Shown: positions 1-6,765, numbered from the stretch's first letter. The stretch is 7,700 nt of DNA from Thermoplasmatota archaeon (GCA_030591285.1 JAUVBH010000069.1:1-7700); one strand, 5' to 3'. Translations and numbers: made by a program. Notes: generated by a model not told the origin, from the sequence alone.

Positions 1-1
1 A

Positions 2-454
2 GTTATTGGCTATGACGGATTCGGATACTCAAAAAAGAATGATGGATCACTGGAAAAATTTCCTCATTTCGGAGGTGTGATCATTGAAGATGATGTTGAA
101 ATTGGATCTAACGTCAGTATAGATAGGGGAACTTTGGGGAACACAATTATTCAAGAAGGATCTAAAATCGATAACTTTTCACATATTGCCCATAATGTTA
201 ACATTGGTAAGAATTGCCTAGTGATAGCTCATTCCATGATAGGAGGGAGTACCATTATCGGTGATAATTCCCATATAGCTCCCGCTGGAATATTGAGGGA
301 TTGTATTACCGTAGGAAAGAATGCAACAGTTGGTCTTGGAGCAGTTGTTACCAAAGATGTTCCAGAAAATTCCATAGTTGTGGGAAATCCCGCAGAGAAT
401 ATTGAGTCATTCTTAACCAAGAAAAGAAAGATCCTTGAATTAACAAAGGATTGA
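2..454 (+). CDS. LpxD-like left-handed beta-helix acyltransferase (5' partial)
   Basis: The frame is open from the window edge, so the start is missing; 150 residues are visible. They form a run of hexapeptide repeats ([LIV]-G-x4), as in left-handed beta-helix acyl/acetyltransferases. Several blocks match the LpxD core: VIGYDGFGYS near the start, then GGVIIEDDVEIG, IDRGTLG, and KIDNFSHIAHNVNIG. The His of the IAHN motif (visible residue 64) aligns with the catalytic His of LpxD. A VVGNPAENI segment near residue 127 closes the helix, and the protein ends about 15 residues later without the long C-terminal helices of bacterial LpxD. LpxD N-acylates UDP-3-O-acyl-glucosamine in lipid A synthesis. 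Archaea have no lipid A, so here the substrate is probably a nucleotide-linked amino sugar for a surface glycan; this is inference. The stop codon TGA (452-454) lies inside the left inverted repeat of the adjacent insertion sequence, so the last residues may not be original. The fold is secure, the substrate is not. Confidence 0.82.
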   Translation, partial: VIGYDGFGYSKKNDGSLEKFPHFGGVIIEDDVEIGSNVSIDRGTLGNTIIQEGSKIDNFSHIAHNVNIGKNCLVIAHSMIGGSTIIGDNSHIAPAGILRDCITVGKNATVGLGAVVTKDVPENSIVVGNPAENIESFLTKKRKILELTKD

Positions 455-461
455 GGCTGAC
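450..461 (+). repeat. Left terminal inverted repeat of the IS
   Basis: ATTGAGGCTGAC, an exact reverse complement of 2216-2227. It overlaps the last codons of the acyltransferase gene and supplies its TGA stop (452-454). A small hairpin follows just inside the end (TTATC at 468-472, GATAA at 478-482, 5-nt loop), which may be part of the transposase binding region. Confidence 0.85.
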
Positions 462-558
462 CAACAATTATCATATCGATAACTATTGAGTGGAAAATAA
501 ATTTGGAATGGATATTAGAAAATCGTTAAATGAACATTAATAGGCCATTGTACAATAT

Positions 559-566
559 ATTTATAT
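559..566 (+). promoter_or_regulatory. Putative TATA box of the transposase gene
   Basis: ATTTATAT lies about 40 bp before the transposase ATG. With archaeal spacing, transcription would start near 589, leaving a leader of about 15 nt that contains the GAGG ribosome binding site just before ATG 604. The surrounding sequence is AT-rich, so chance matches are common. Confidence 0.4.
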
Positions 567-603
567 CATTATAGTGCATTCATTTACCCATCAGAGGGAT
601 GGG

Positions 604-2055
604 ATGAAATTTAGACCTTACGATCAAGCACAAACCAAGTTTGTGAACCTTAACTATAGAAAAATCTTAGGCGAAGATTCTGATGCTGTCCTGATAAATG
701 ATATCATCGAAGCAATGGATCTATCCTCGATCGAATCAAAATATGGAGAAGTGGGGAACCTTGCATATGATCCAAAAGAAATGATGAAAATTCTAATCTA
801 TGGTTACTACAAAGGATATTTCGGAGGAAGACCACTTCACAGAAATTACCATGAAGATCTTGGACTTCGATATTTATCCAACGATGATTTCCCAGACTTC
901 AGAACCATCAACGTTTTCAGAGTGAAATTCAAAGATGAAATTGCAGATGCATTTGCAAAGGTGGTCATGCTATGCAGAGAACTTGGAATGATCGGATTCA
1001 AAAATCTTTCCATAGATGGACAGAAATTGAAGGCAAATGCTAACGTATTTCAAAACAAGAATTTGAAAAGCATTAGAAAGGAAAAAGAAAAGATCGAGAA
1101 GTTACTGAAAAAACTCCTCAACAACGAAATCGAATTCAAATCTGAAGAAGATGAAAAGAAAAAGAAAAAGAAACTGCAAAGAAGAAAGAACAGACTTGAA
1201 CATGCGACACAATTATTGATGGATGCAGGTGCAGAAAATGATGATAAACTGAGGTATAATCTAACAGATCCTGAAGCCAAGACCATGCAAGATAAACGTG
1301 GTGTGAACAATCCAGATTATAATGCACAGAACGCTGTTGATGATAAATTCCAAGTTCTAACCGCAGTGAATGTTATTGATACACAATCAGACTCCGGACA
1401 ACTTTTCCCAATGAAAAAAGAAAGTCAAAAGAACACAGGAAGTCCACATGAGCACACATTGGCTGATAGTGGATACCCTGATAAAGATACATTTGTACAG
1501 ATGGAAAAGGACCCTACCACTGAGTATTATGTTCCCGACAAAACAATGCATTCGAGTAGAAACAATATATACAACAAATGGAATTTTCAATACCATAAAG
1601 ATCTGGATGTTTACTTCTGTCCACAAGGAACCAAACTAATTTTTGTTAGAACCAACAAGGACAAAGATGGATCCAAGTATCGCCAATATCAAGCCGAGGA
1701 TTGTGGAAATTGCCCAGTTAGTGATAAATGTCGAAGAAAGAGTAAGAACAATAACAATAAGATCAGCAATCGAACAATCAGTGTTTATCCCCAAGATGGA
1801 GCGGTTGAAAGAATGCGAAAGAAACTTGATTCCAAGGATGGTAAGAAGATATACCAGGTGCGAATGTCAACAGTTGAACCATTACATGGGGACATGCAAA
1901 AGAACCGTGGCTTTATCCAATTCGCAATGAGAGGACTTGAGAAAGTAAATATCGAATATAATCTTCTTGGAATAGCTCATAACATCAGAAAAATAATCCT
2001 TCACCGAGCGGATGCGTTCAAGAAATTACTTGGAAAAGCTAGAATTATTGCTTGA
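604..2055 (+). CDS. IS1182-family DDE transposase
   Basis: This 483-residue protein carries out cut-and-paste movement of the surrounding element. The ATG at 604 is preferred over an in-frame GTG at 574, because it has a GAGG ribosome binding site just upstream and gives the family-typical start MKFRPYDQ. Residues about 1-105 form the N-terminal helical DNA-binding region (YDPKEMMKILIYGY, then RPLHRNYHEDLGLRYL). The catalytic triad is visible: D138 in SIDGQKLKANA, D288 in LADSGYPD, and E425 in STVEPLHGDMQKNRGF. Between the first two Asp lies a strongly charged Lys/Glu-rich stretch (about 155-200), probably a coiled coil. A cysteine cluster (C339, then C367, C370 and C376 in CGNCPVSDKC) before the catalytic Glu could bind zinc. 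No frameshift or internal stop is present, so the enzyme is probably functional. It is more AT-rich than the minus-strand genes to its right. Confidence 0.93.
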   Translation: MKFRPYDQAQTKFVNLNYRKILGEDSDAVLINDIIEAMDLSSIESKYGEVGNLAYDPKEMMKILIYGYYKGYFGGRPLHRNYHEDLGLRYLSNDDFPDFRTINVFRVKFKDEIADAFAKVVMLCRELGMIGFKNLSIDGQKLKANANVFQNKNLKSIRKEKEKIEKLLKKLLNNEIEFKSEEDEKKKKKKLQRRKNRLEHATQLLMDAGAENDDKLRYNLTDPEAKTMQDKRGVNNPDYNAQNAVDDKFQVLTAVNVIDTQSDSGQLFPMKKESQKNTGSPHEHTLADSGYPDKDTFVQMEKDPTTEYYVPDKTMHSSRNNIYNKWNFQYHKDLDVYFCPQGTKLIFVRTNKDKDGSKYRQYQAEDCGNCPVSDKCRRKSKNNNNKISNRTISVYPQDGAVERMRKKLDSKDGKKIYQVRMSTVEPLHGDMQKNRGFIQFAMRGLEKVNIEYNLLGIAHNIRKIILHRADAFKKLLGKARIIA

Positions 2056-2146
2056 AAATGGTTAGTGAGATGCATATTGGACTATATCAGCGCATATATC
2101 CTGTTTTCATGTTCGATAGAGTGATAAATGATGTTGAAATGGTCTA

Positions 2147-2195
2147 GGAACTTTTGCTATTTGTAGTGGATTGACAAGTTCCAAAGGTGTTTTTT
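2147..2195 (+). terminator. Possible transposase terminator (hairpin then T-run)
   Basis: A 7-bp inverted repeat (GGAACTT at 2147-2153, AAGTTCC at 2176-2182) with a 22-nt loop is followed by six T residues at 2190-2195. Archaeal RNA polymerase terminates at T-runs, and the stem may help. It lies inside the right margin of the element, before the right inverted repeat. It could instead be a subterminal transposase binding site. Confidence 0.35.
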
Positions 2196-2215
2196 AGGCA
2201 AATATGGAATTAAAA

Positions 2216-2227
2216 GTCAGCCTCAAT
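2216..2227 (-). repeat. Right terminal inverted repeat of the IS
   Basis: GTCAGCCTCAAT, an exact reverse complement of 450-461. The right flank then runs 56 bp to the end of the converging fhs gene. The flank contains a loop-free palindrome CCAGATCTGG (2256-2265) and no recognisable gene. Confidence 0.85.
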
Positions 2228-2283
2228 TTACACTTAAGTTCATCTCAACATGAATCCAGATCTGGGTTTTATATGAGGGGATT

Positions 2284-3954
2284 CTAGAACAGACCGGATG
2301 CCATTCCATCTTCGGTAACATCCATCTTCTCGGCTGCGGGGACACGGGGTAATCCAGGCATGGTGTTGATCTTTCCTGTTATTGGAACCACGAAACCTGC
2401 TCCGGCAGATAGCCGGATATCAGATATCGTTATCTTGAACTTGGTCGGAGCCCCAAGCAGTTTTGGATCATCTGATAAGGAGTACTGGGTCTTTGCCATG
2501 CAGATCGGCAGATCCCCATATCCCATCTCCTCGTAGATCTTGATCTTCTTGGAAGCGTCAACGGAGAACTCGACCTTGCTCCCACCATAAACATTGGTAC
2601 AGATGTAATCGATCTTCTCCTTGATGGGCATGGAATCCGGGTACAAAGTATTGAAGCAGTTCTTGCATCCTTTCACCACTTCAACGAGTTTCTTTGCAAC
2701 TTCAAGAGCCCCGTCCCCGCCTCTTGCGTGGTGGTCCGACATAGCTATCGGTATTCCCATTCCTTCACAGGTCCTCAGTATCTCCTGGATCTCATCGTCA
2801 TGGTCCTTCTCGAAGATATTGATGGCAACGACCACAGGAAGACCGAATCGATGTATGATCTGCAGATGCCTGTTCAAATTGGCCATCCCTCTCCTTATCG
2901 AGTGAACGTCCAGTTTATCAAGTTCTTTCTTCGGGACCTCTCCCTGCATCTTCAACGATCTGGTCGTTACAACCATTACAACCGCTGATGGGACCAATCC
3001 TGTTTTTCTGCAGAATATATCGAAGAACTTCTCGGCTCCCAGATCGGATCCGAAACCAGCTTCCGTGATGAAATAATCGCTAAGATGAAGACCGACCTTT
3101 GTCGATAGATACGAAGAGGTCCCATGGGCGATATTCGCGAATGGTCCCCCATGAATGAAAGCCGGAACTCCTTCAATTGTCTGGACCAGATTGGGTCTGA
3201 TAGCATCTTTCAATAGCATTGCCATGGCCCCAACGACACCAAGGTCCTTGGCAAAAACCGGTTCCCCGGTCATCTTGTATGCAACAATGATCCTCGTCAA
3301 CCTCTCCTTCAGGTCCTTCAAGGATGTTGATAGACATAGTATGGCCATAACCTCGCTGGCAGCTGTGATATCGAATGAATCCTCCTGGGGCATGCCCATC
3401 TTTCGGCCACCCAGACCGATAACAGCATTTCTCAGGGATCGGTCGTTCATGTCCATGACCCTGTGCCAGGTGATCCTCCGCGGGTCAATGTTCAGTTTGT
3501 TGCCGAAGTGCATGTGGTTGTTCAAAACGGCTGAAAGCAGATTATGTGCAGCAGTGATGGCATGCATATCACCTGTAAAATGAAGATTTATATCCTCCAT
3601 GGGAAGGACCTGTGAATAACCACCACCAGCAGCTCCTCCCTTGATACCGAAAACCGGTCCCATTGAAGGTTCCCTGATCCCCAGCATTGATTTGTGACCC
3701 AGCTTCCATAGAGCCTGGGTCAGGCCAATGGTCATTGTCGTTTTCCCTTCACCAGCTGGAGTTGGGCTGGTGGTTGTTACCAAAATGAGGTGACCGGGAT
3801 CAAGAGCCGAGATCCTCTTGAATGCACCAAGATCGACCTTGGCCTTGTGGGCCCCCCATGGAGTATACTCTCCCACCTTCAGCCCGGCTTTTTCCGCGAT
3901 CTCCTCGATAGGTCTAAGCTTCGCTGCCTGGGCTATATCTATATCGCTCTTCAT
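2284..3954 (-). CDS. fhs: Formate-tetrahydrofolate ligase
   Basis: This 556-residue protein is full length for the family. It catalyses ATP-dependent ligation of formate to tetrahydrofolate, giving 10-formyl-tetrahydrofolate in the cytoplasm for purine and one-carbon metabolism. Visible signatures are the P-loop PTPAGEGKTT (residues 64-73), the glycine-rich family motif GIKGGAAGGGY (103-113) followed by DINLHFTGD (121-129), VTTRSLKMQG (329-338), and the C-terminal SAGAGFVVPITGKINTMPGL. The start MKSDIDIAQAAKL matches the usual N-terminus of the family. Its ribosome binding site is poor: GATGAGG lies about 16 nt upstream. Phe381 in VVVAINIF corresponds to one folate-stacking residue. The position of the second, normally Trp, is His409 in SDHHARGGDG. 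The gene is last in the minus-strand series, 37 bp after a 36-codon gene, with no visible promoter of its own. It converges on the insertion sequence and no clear terminator follows it. Confidence 0.97.
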   Translation of the reverse strand: MKSDIDIAQAAKLRPIEEIAEKAGLKVGEYTPWGAHKAKVDLGAFKRISALDPGHLILVTTTSPTPAGEGKTTMTIGLTQALWKLGHKSMLGIREPSMGPVFGIKGGAAGGGYSQVLPMEDINLHFTGDMHAITAAHNLLSAVLNNHMHFGNKLNIDPRRITWHRVMDMNDRSLRNAVIGLGGRKMGMPQEDSFDITAASEVMAILCLSTSLKDLKERLTRIIVAYKMTGEPVFAKDLGVVGAMAMLLKDAIRPNLVQTIEGVPAFIHGGPFANIAHGTSSYLSTKVGLHLSDYFITEAGFGSDLGAEKFFDIFCRKTGLVPSAVVMVVTTRSLKMQGEVPKKELDKLDVHSIRRGMANLNRHLQIIHRFGLPVVVAINIFEKDHDDEIQEILRTCEGMGIPIAMSDHHARGGDGALEVAKKLVEVVKGCKNCFNTLYPDSMPIKEKIDYICTNVYGGSKVEFSVDASKKIKIYEEMGYGDLPICMAKTQYSLSDDPKLLGAPTKFKITISDIRLSAGAGFVVPITGKINTMPGLPRVPAAEKMDVTEDGMASGLF

Positions 3955-3991
3955 ATGGACGGTGAAATGGCCTCATCTCTGAATAAGATTG

Positions 3992-4102
3992 CTATCCATG
4001 GGCTATCTTGACCGAAATACCAGCCCACTCTTTCAGTTTCTCTCGATCTTCCAGCACCTCTGGAGGCACCTCGTAATAAGGCAACTCCTCGTCCAATGTC
4101 AT
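3992..4102 (-). CDS. Small uncharacterised protein, 36 residues
   Basis: I do not recognise this protein. It begins MTLDEELPYYEVPPEVLE and ends ISVKIAHG. The N-terminal half is acidic and proline-containing, a short charged helix-like stretch follows (EDREKLKEW), and there is no Cys, signal peptide or membrane segment. Its ATG follows the stop of the YHS gene by 8 nt. That stop is embedded in a good archaeal ribosome binding site (TAGGTGAG, then AAA before ATG). It ends 37 bp before the fhs start. Strand, spacing and binding site all argue for real translation within the copA-YHS-fhs transcript. It may be a small accessory factor of either neighbour, or a remnant of a larger gene. Function unknown. 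Confidence 0.62.
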   Translation of the reverse strand: MTLDEELPYYEVPPEVLEDREKLKEWAGISVKIAHG

Positions 4103-4110
4103 TTTCTCAC

Positions 4111-4278
4111 CTACATCTTGATGGCCGGTTCCTCACTGTTGATGTATTTCTCCGGGTCCTTGTTGAACATGAACCTGCATCCTGGAGCGCAGAAGTAGAA
4201 CTTCTCTTCCTTGTGCTCTGAGGTCCATTTTGCTGTTTTTGCATCAACGGTCATCTTGCATACTGGATCGATCGCCAT
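4111..4278 (-). CDS. Free-standing YHS-domain metal-binding protein
   Basis: This 55-residue protein consists of a single YHS domain. The pattern is DPVCKMTV at the N-terminus, SEHKEEKFYFCAPGCRFMF in the middle and KDPEKYI at the end. Cys7, Cys30 and Cys34 are the likely metal ligands. Such domains occur as separate proteins beside heavy-metal P-type ATPases or fused to their N-termini, and are thought to bind copper or other soft metals. The start MAIDPVCKM is chosen because a strong AGGAGG site lies 7 nt upstream (4286-4291), only one base separates the ATG from the copA stop, and the domain begins at once. The frame continues 10 codons upstream to another ATG, but that would overlap the end of copA and lacks such a site. 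A role as copper carrier or buffer for CopA is inferred from position. Confidence 0.9.
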   Translation of the reverse strand: MAIDPVCKMTVDAKTAKWTSEHKEEKFYFCAPGCRFMFNKDPEKYINSEEPAIKM

Positions 4279-4279
4279 T

Positions 4280-6700
4280 TTATTTCCTCCTTTTTGATCG
4301 GGGTACATATCTTTTCAACATGAGTGATAATGTTACGACCGTGACAGAGCTCATTGCCATTGCAAGTCCCGCAAACTCCGGTCGAAGGGTTACTCCCGTG
4401 AAGGGATAGAGCAATCCGGCAGCCAGGGGGATCAAAGCAGTATTGTAGGCAAAGGCCCAGAAGATATTCTGATTGATCCTGGTCATCACCTTTCTGCTCA
4501 GTTGTATGGACGAAACAGCATCTCGAAGATCGCTGTTCACAAGAACGATATCACCGCTTTCCATGGCAACATCGGTCCCGCTTCCCTGTGCTATGCCCAC
4601 ATCTGCCTGGGCAAGAGCAGGGGCATCATTGATGCCATCACCAACGAATGCAACTGACCTCCCTTGTTCCTGGAGCTCCTTGACCTTATCTGCTTTCTGA
4701 CCTGGAAGGACGGAGGCAATAATCTCCTTGATACCGACCTTATCGGCGACTGCTTTTGCAGTCCTTTGGTTATCTCCTGTGATCATGATGGTATTGATGT
4801 TCATCCTTTTCAGTTCGGAAACAGCCTCATGAGAGGAATCCCTGATGGTGTCAGCAACACCGATCAAACCGATTATCTTCCCATCAGAAGCTGTAATGAT
4901 CGTTGTCATCCCTTTTGTCTCAAGATCCTCAAGCTTGGAAAGGACCTCAGATCCAACGTTTATTTTGCTCTCTTCCATAAGGGTCCTTGTTCCAACAATG
5001 GTCTCTTTCCCATCAATTATACCTTTTACACCTTTTCCACCGACTGCTTTGAACTCCTGGACCGAAGGAAGTTCTGATCCTTTGACCGCTTCCAAAACAG
5101 CTTTCCCGATCGGGTGCTCGGATCCTTTTTCTACCGATGCCGTTGTTTTCAGGAGCTCTTCTTTCGAAACTCCATATGGAACAACCTCAGCGACTGAAGG
5201 TTTGCCCAACGTCAATGTTCCGGTCTTGTCAAACACCACAGTATCGATGGACCTTGACCTTTGAAGTGCCTCTCCATTCTTAATCAAGATCCCCAGTTCC
5301 GCCCCTCTTCCAATGCCAACTGTGACGGCAGTGGGAGTTGCCAAACCCAGTGCACAGGGACATGCGATCACTAGCACTGAGATCAATGCTGTAAGAGAGA
5401 AGATCAATTCTTCCTGGACTATCAGATACCAGACAATGAATGCACCAATGGCAATTGTAAGGACAACTGGAATGAAGTAGGATACTGCCTTGTCGGCAAC
5501 TTTCTGGATCTGGGGTCTTGACCCCTGTGCCTCTTCCACCATTCTGATGATCTGGGACAGCATCGTTCCCTTTCCAACTTGAGTTGCGGTGATCTTGAGA
5601 AGACCGTTAGAGTTCACAGTGCCACCGATCACCTTATCCCCTGCTCCTCTGAAAGCTGGAATAGGTTCCCCGGTGATCATAGATTCATCAACATGCGCCT
5701 CGCCGGATGTTACCTCACCATCAACAGGGATGTTTTCACCGGGTCTCACAATAACAAGGTCACCAAGCTCCACATCCTCGATATCCAGCTCTTTCTCTAC
5801 ACCATTCTTCTCTATTGTTGCGGTCTTGGGACGGAGCCCTATCAACCTCTTGATAGCAAGATTGGTCTTTCCCTTGGCTCTGGCTTCCAGAAACCTGCCA
5901 AGGGTCAGGAATCCAGCCAACATCAGGACCGTATCATAGAACATGAACTGACGATCAAGGACAATTCTGAATGTACCCAGTACGCTTGCAACGAAAGCGA
6001 CCCCCATTCCCATGGAGTACATAACGTCCATGTTCAATGACCTGTGTCGAAGGGACCCAAAAGCAGCGAAGAAGATAGGATAGCTGATGAAGAAGAAGAT
6101 AGGGGTGGTGAAGATCAGCATAGCGTAAGCCATGTCGAATGGCATCATGATCCCCAATTGCATGACAGCCATCAACGGGATACCGATCCCGAGCCCCAGA
6201 ACGAACCTCATTATCCGAGTCTTCTGCTCCTTTCGATATCTTTCCTCCTCCAGCTTATGTGTATCTTCATCATCTCGACCCAGGTAGGTGTATCCCACCT
6301 CTTCGATCATATTTTTCAGATCATCTATGGAAACCAGGTCAGGAACGAATTCTACCTTGGCCCTTTCCGTTCCCAGGTTGACATGGACCTCGATCACTCC
6401 ATCAAGTTCTTCCAGGGCGGTCTTGATCGCAGTAGAGCACATTGCACAGGTCATCCCTCCGATCTTCAGGGATGTCCTCTCATTGATGACCCCGTATCCA
6501 ACTTCCTCGACCATCTCTTCGATCTTCTTGACATTCGTTCTTTTCGGATCGAACTTCACCGTGGCAATCTCTCTACCAAGGTCAACCTGAACAGATCCGA
6601 CACCTTCCATATCACCAAGCGCTGTCTGGATAGCTGTGGAGCACATGGCACATGTCATGCCTGTGACCTTGATGTTGGCTGAGAGTTCACCTGTTGCCAT
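4280..6700 (-). CDS. copA: Cu(+)-exporting P1B-type ATPase CopA
   Basis: This 806-residue membrane pump exports monovalent copper using ATP. Two N-terminal HMA metal-binding domains come first (about 8-72 and 77-141), each with GMTCAMC (Cys17/Cys20 and Cys85/Cys88). A charged linker follows, then eight predicted membrane helices (roughly 165-186, 190-213, 224-243, 253-271, 405-426, 436-458, 744-764, 774-795). Catalytic signatures are all present: TGEP in the actuator domain (343-346), CPC in helix 6 (447-449), phosphorylated Asp491 in DKTGT, the nucleotide-domain HP pair (529-530), TGDN (641-644) and GDGINDAP (687-694). Tyr752-Asn753 in helix 7 and the Met781/Ser785 pair in helix 8 fit the Cu(+) subclass, not the Zn/Cd subclass. 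The start at 6700 follows a GAAGGATG site. It is preceded by its own TATA box and operator-like repeat, and followed by the tightly coupled YHS gene. Confidence 0.96.
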   Translation of the reverse strand: MATGELSANIKVTGMTCAMCSTAIQTALGDMEGVGSVQVDLGREIATVKFDPKRTNVKKIEEMVEEVGYGVINERTSLKIGGMTCAMCSTAIKTALEELDGVIEVHVNLGTERAKVEFVPDLVSIDDLKNMIEEVGYTYLGRDDEDTHKLEEERYRKEQKTRIMRFVLGLGIGIPLMAVMQLGIMMPFDMAYAMLIFTTPIFFFISYPIFFAAFGSLRHRSLNMDVMYSMGMGVAFVASVLGTFRIVLDRQFMFYDTVLMLAGFLTLGRFLEARAKGKTNLAIKRLIGLRPKTATIEKNGVEKELDIEDVELGDLVIVRPGENIPVDGEVTSGEAHVDESMITGEPIPAFRGAGDKVIGGTVNSNGLLKITATQVGKGTMLSQIIRMVEEAQGSRPQIQKVADKAVSYFIPVVLTIAIGAFIVWYLIVQEELIFSLTALISVLVIACPCALGLATPTAVTVGIGRGAELGILIKNGEALQRSRSIDTVVFDKTGTLTLGKPSVAEVVPYGVSKEELLKTTASVEKGSEHPIGKAVLEAVKGSELPSVQEFKAVGGKGVKGIIDGKETIVGTRTLMEESKINVGSEVLSKLEDLETKGMTTIITASDGKIIGLIGVADTIRDSSHEAVSELKRMNINTIMITGDNQRTAKAVADKVGIKEIIASVLPGQKADKVKELQEQGRSVAFVGDGINDAPALAQADVGIAQGSGTDVAMESGDIVLVNSDLRDAVSSIQLSRKVMTRINQNIFWAFAYNTALIPLAAGLLYPFTGVTLRPEFAGLAMAMSSVTVVTLSLMLKRYVPRSKRRK
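6485..6679 (-). repeat. HMA domain 1 of CopA (duplicated with 6278-6472)
   Basis: This segment encodes residues about 8-72. Its core, VTGMTCAMCSTAIQTAL, is nearly repeated as IGGMTCAMCSTAIKTAL in the second HMA domain (residues about 77-141, near 6278-6472). The near identity of the metal loop and following helix indicates a tandem duplication of the domain or strong shared constraint. Confidence 0.7.
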
Positions 6701-6738
6701 TTCTTTGCATCCTTCGGATCACATGCTGCCTATGAGGT

Positions 6739-6760
6739 GGGGAGTTATTCCCAATTCCCC
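6739..6760 (-). promoter_or_regulatory. Operator-like inverted repeat in the copA promoter
   Basis: Arms GGGGA (6739-6743) and TCCCC (6756-6760) are separated by 12 bp. On the minus strand the same stretch also reads as GGGAAT twice with a one-base gap. It lies just downstream of the copA TATA box and covers the expected transcription start (about 6743), where a repressor could block polymerase. A copper-responsive regulator is a natural guess, but none is encoded in this window. Confidence 0.35.
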
Positions 6761-6765
6761 CTACA

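Larger units (their letters stand above)
450..2227 (+). mobile_element. Complete IS1182-type insertion sequence, about 1.78 kb
   Basis: The element is bounded by 12-bp perfect inverted repeats (ATTGAGGCTGAC at 450-461 and its reverse complement at 2216-2227). Between them lie one intact DDE transposase gene, a 142-bp left and a 160-bp right non-coding margin. After a 4-bp mismatch the two ends agree again (AATT), and then share CATAT shifted by one base, so the ends are related over about 27 bp. Length and single-gene layout fit IS1182 members. I see no convincing target-site duplication: the left flank ends ...CAAAGG and the right flank starts TTACAC. The exact outer boundary could therefore be up to 3 bp further in, at GAGGCTGAC. 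The uninterrupted transposase and perfect ends suggest a recent, possibly active copy. Confidence 0.85.

Noticed and set aside
468..482. Short TTATC/GATAA hairpin just inside the left IS end as a separate regulatory element
   Set aside because: Only five AT-rich base pairs; it is noted with the terminal repeat but too weak to stand as a feature.
574..603. Upstream GTG start for the transposase
   Set aside because: The ATG at 604 has a GAGG site immediately before it and gives the usual family N-terminus; the GTG lies within the likely leader/promoter region.
1050..1310. A Ser/Phe-rich open frame on the minus strand within the transposase gene
   Set aside because: It is the complement of the Lys/Glu-rich coiled-coil codons of the transposase; the poly-Phe/Ser composition is an artefact of that.
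2256..2265. Palindrome CCAGATCTGG downstream of fhs as a terminator
   Set aside because: It has no loop and no T-run on the minus strand, so it does not look like a terminator; it may be a chance restriction-like palindrome.
3155..3583. A 142-codon open frame on the plus strand opposite fhs
   Set aside because: It lies wholly antisense to conserved parts of formate-tetrahydrofolate ligase and has no promoter or protein-like features of its own.
4279..4308. Upstream start for the YHS gene, adding ten residues
   Set aside because: It would overlap the end of copA and place the perfect AGGAGG site inside the coding region; the start at 4278 is exactly spaced from that site.
6044..6682. A 212-codon open frame on the plus strand opposite the N-terminal part of copA
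   Set aside because: It is antisense to the two HMA domains and first helices of an unmistakable CopA, and its translation shows no recognisable domain.
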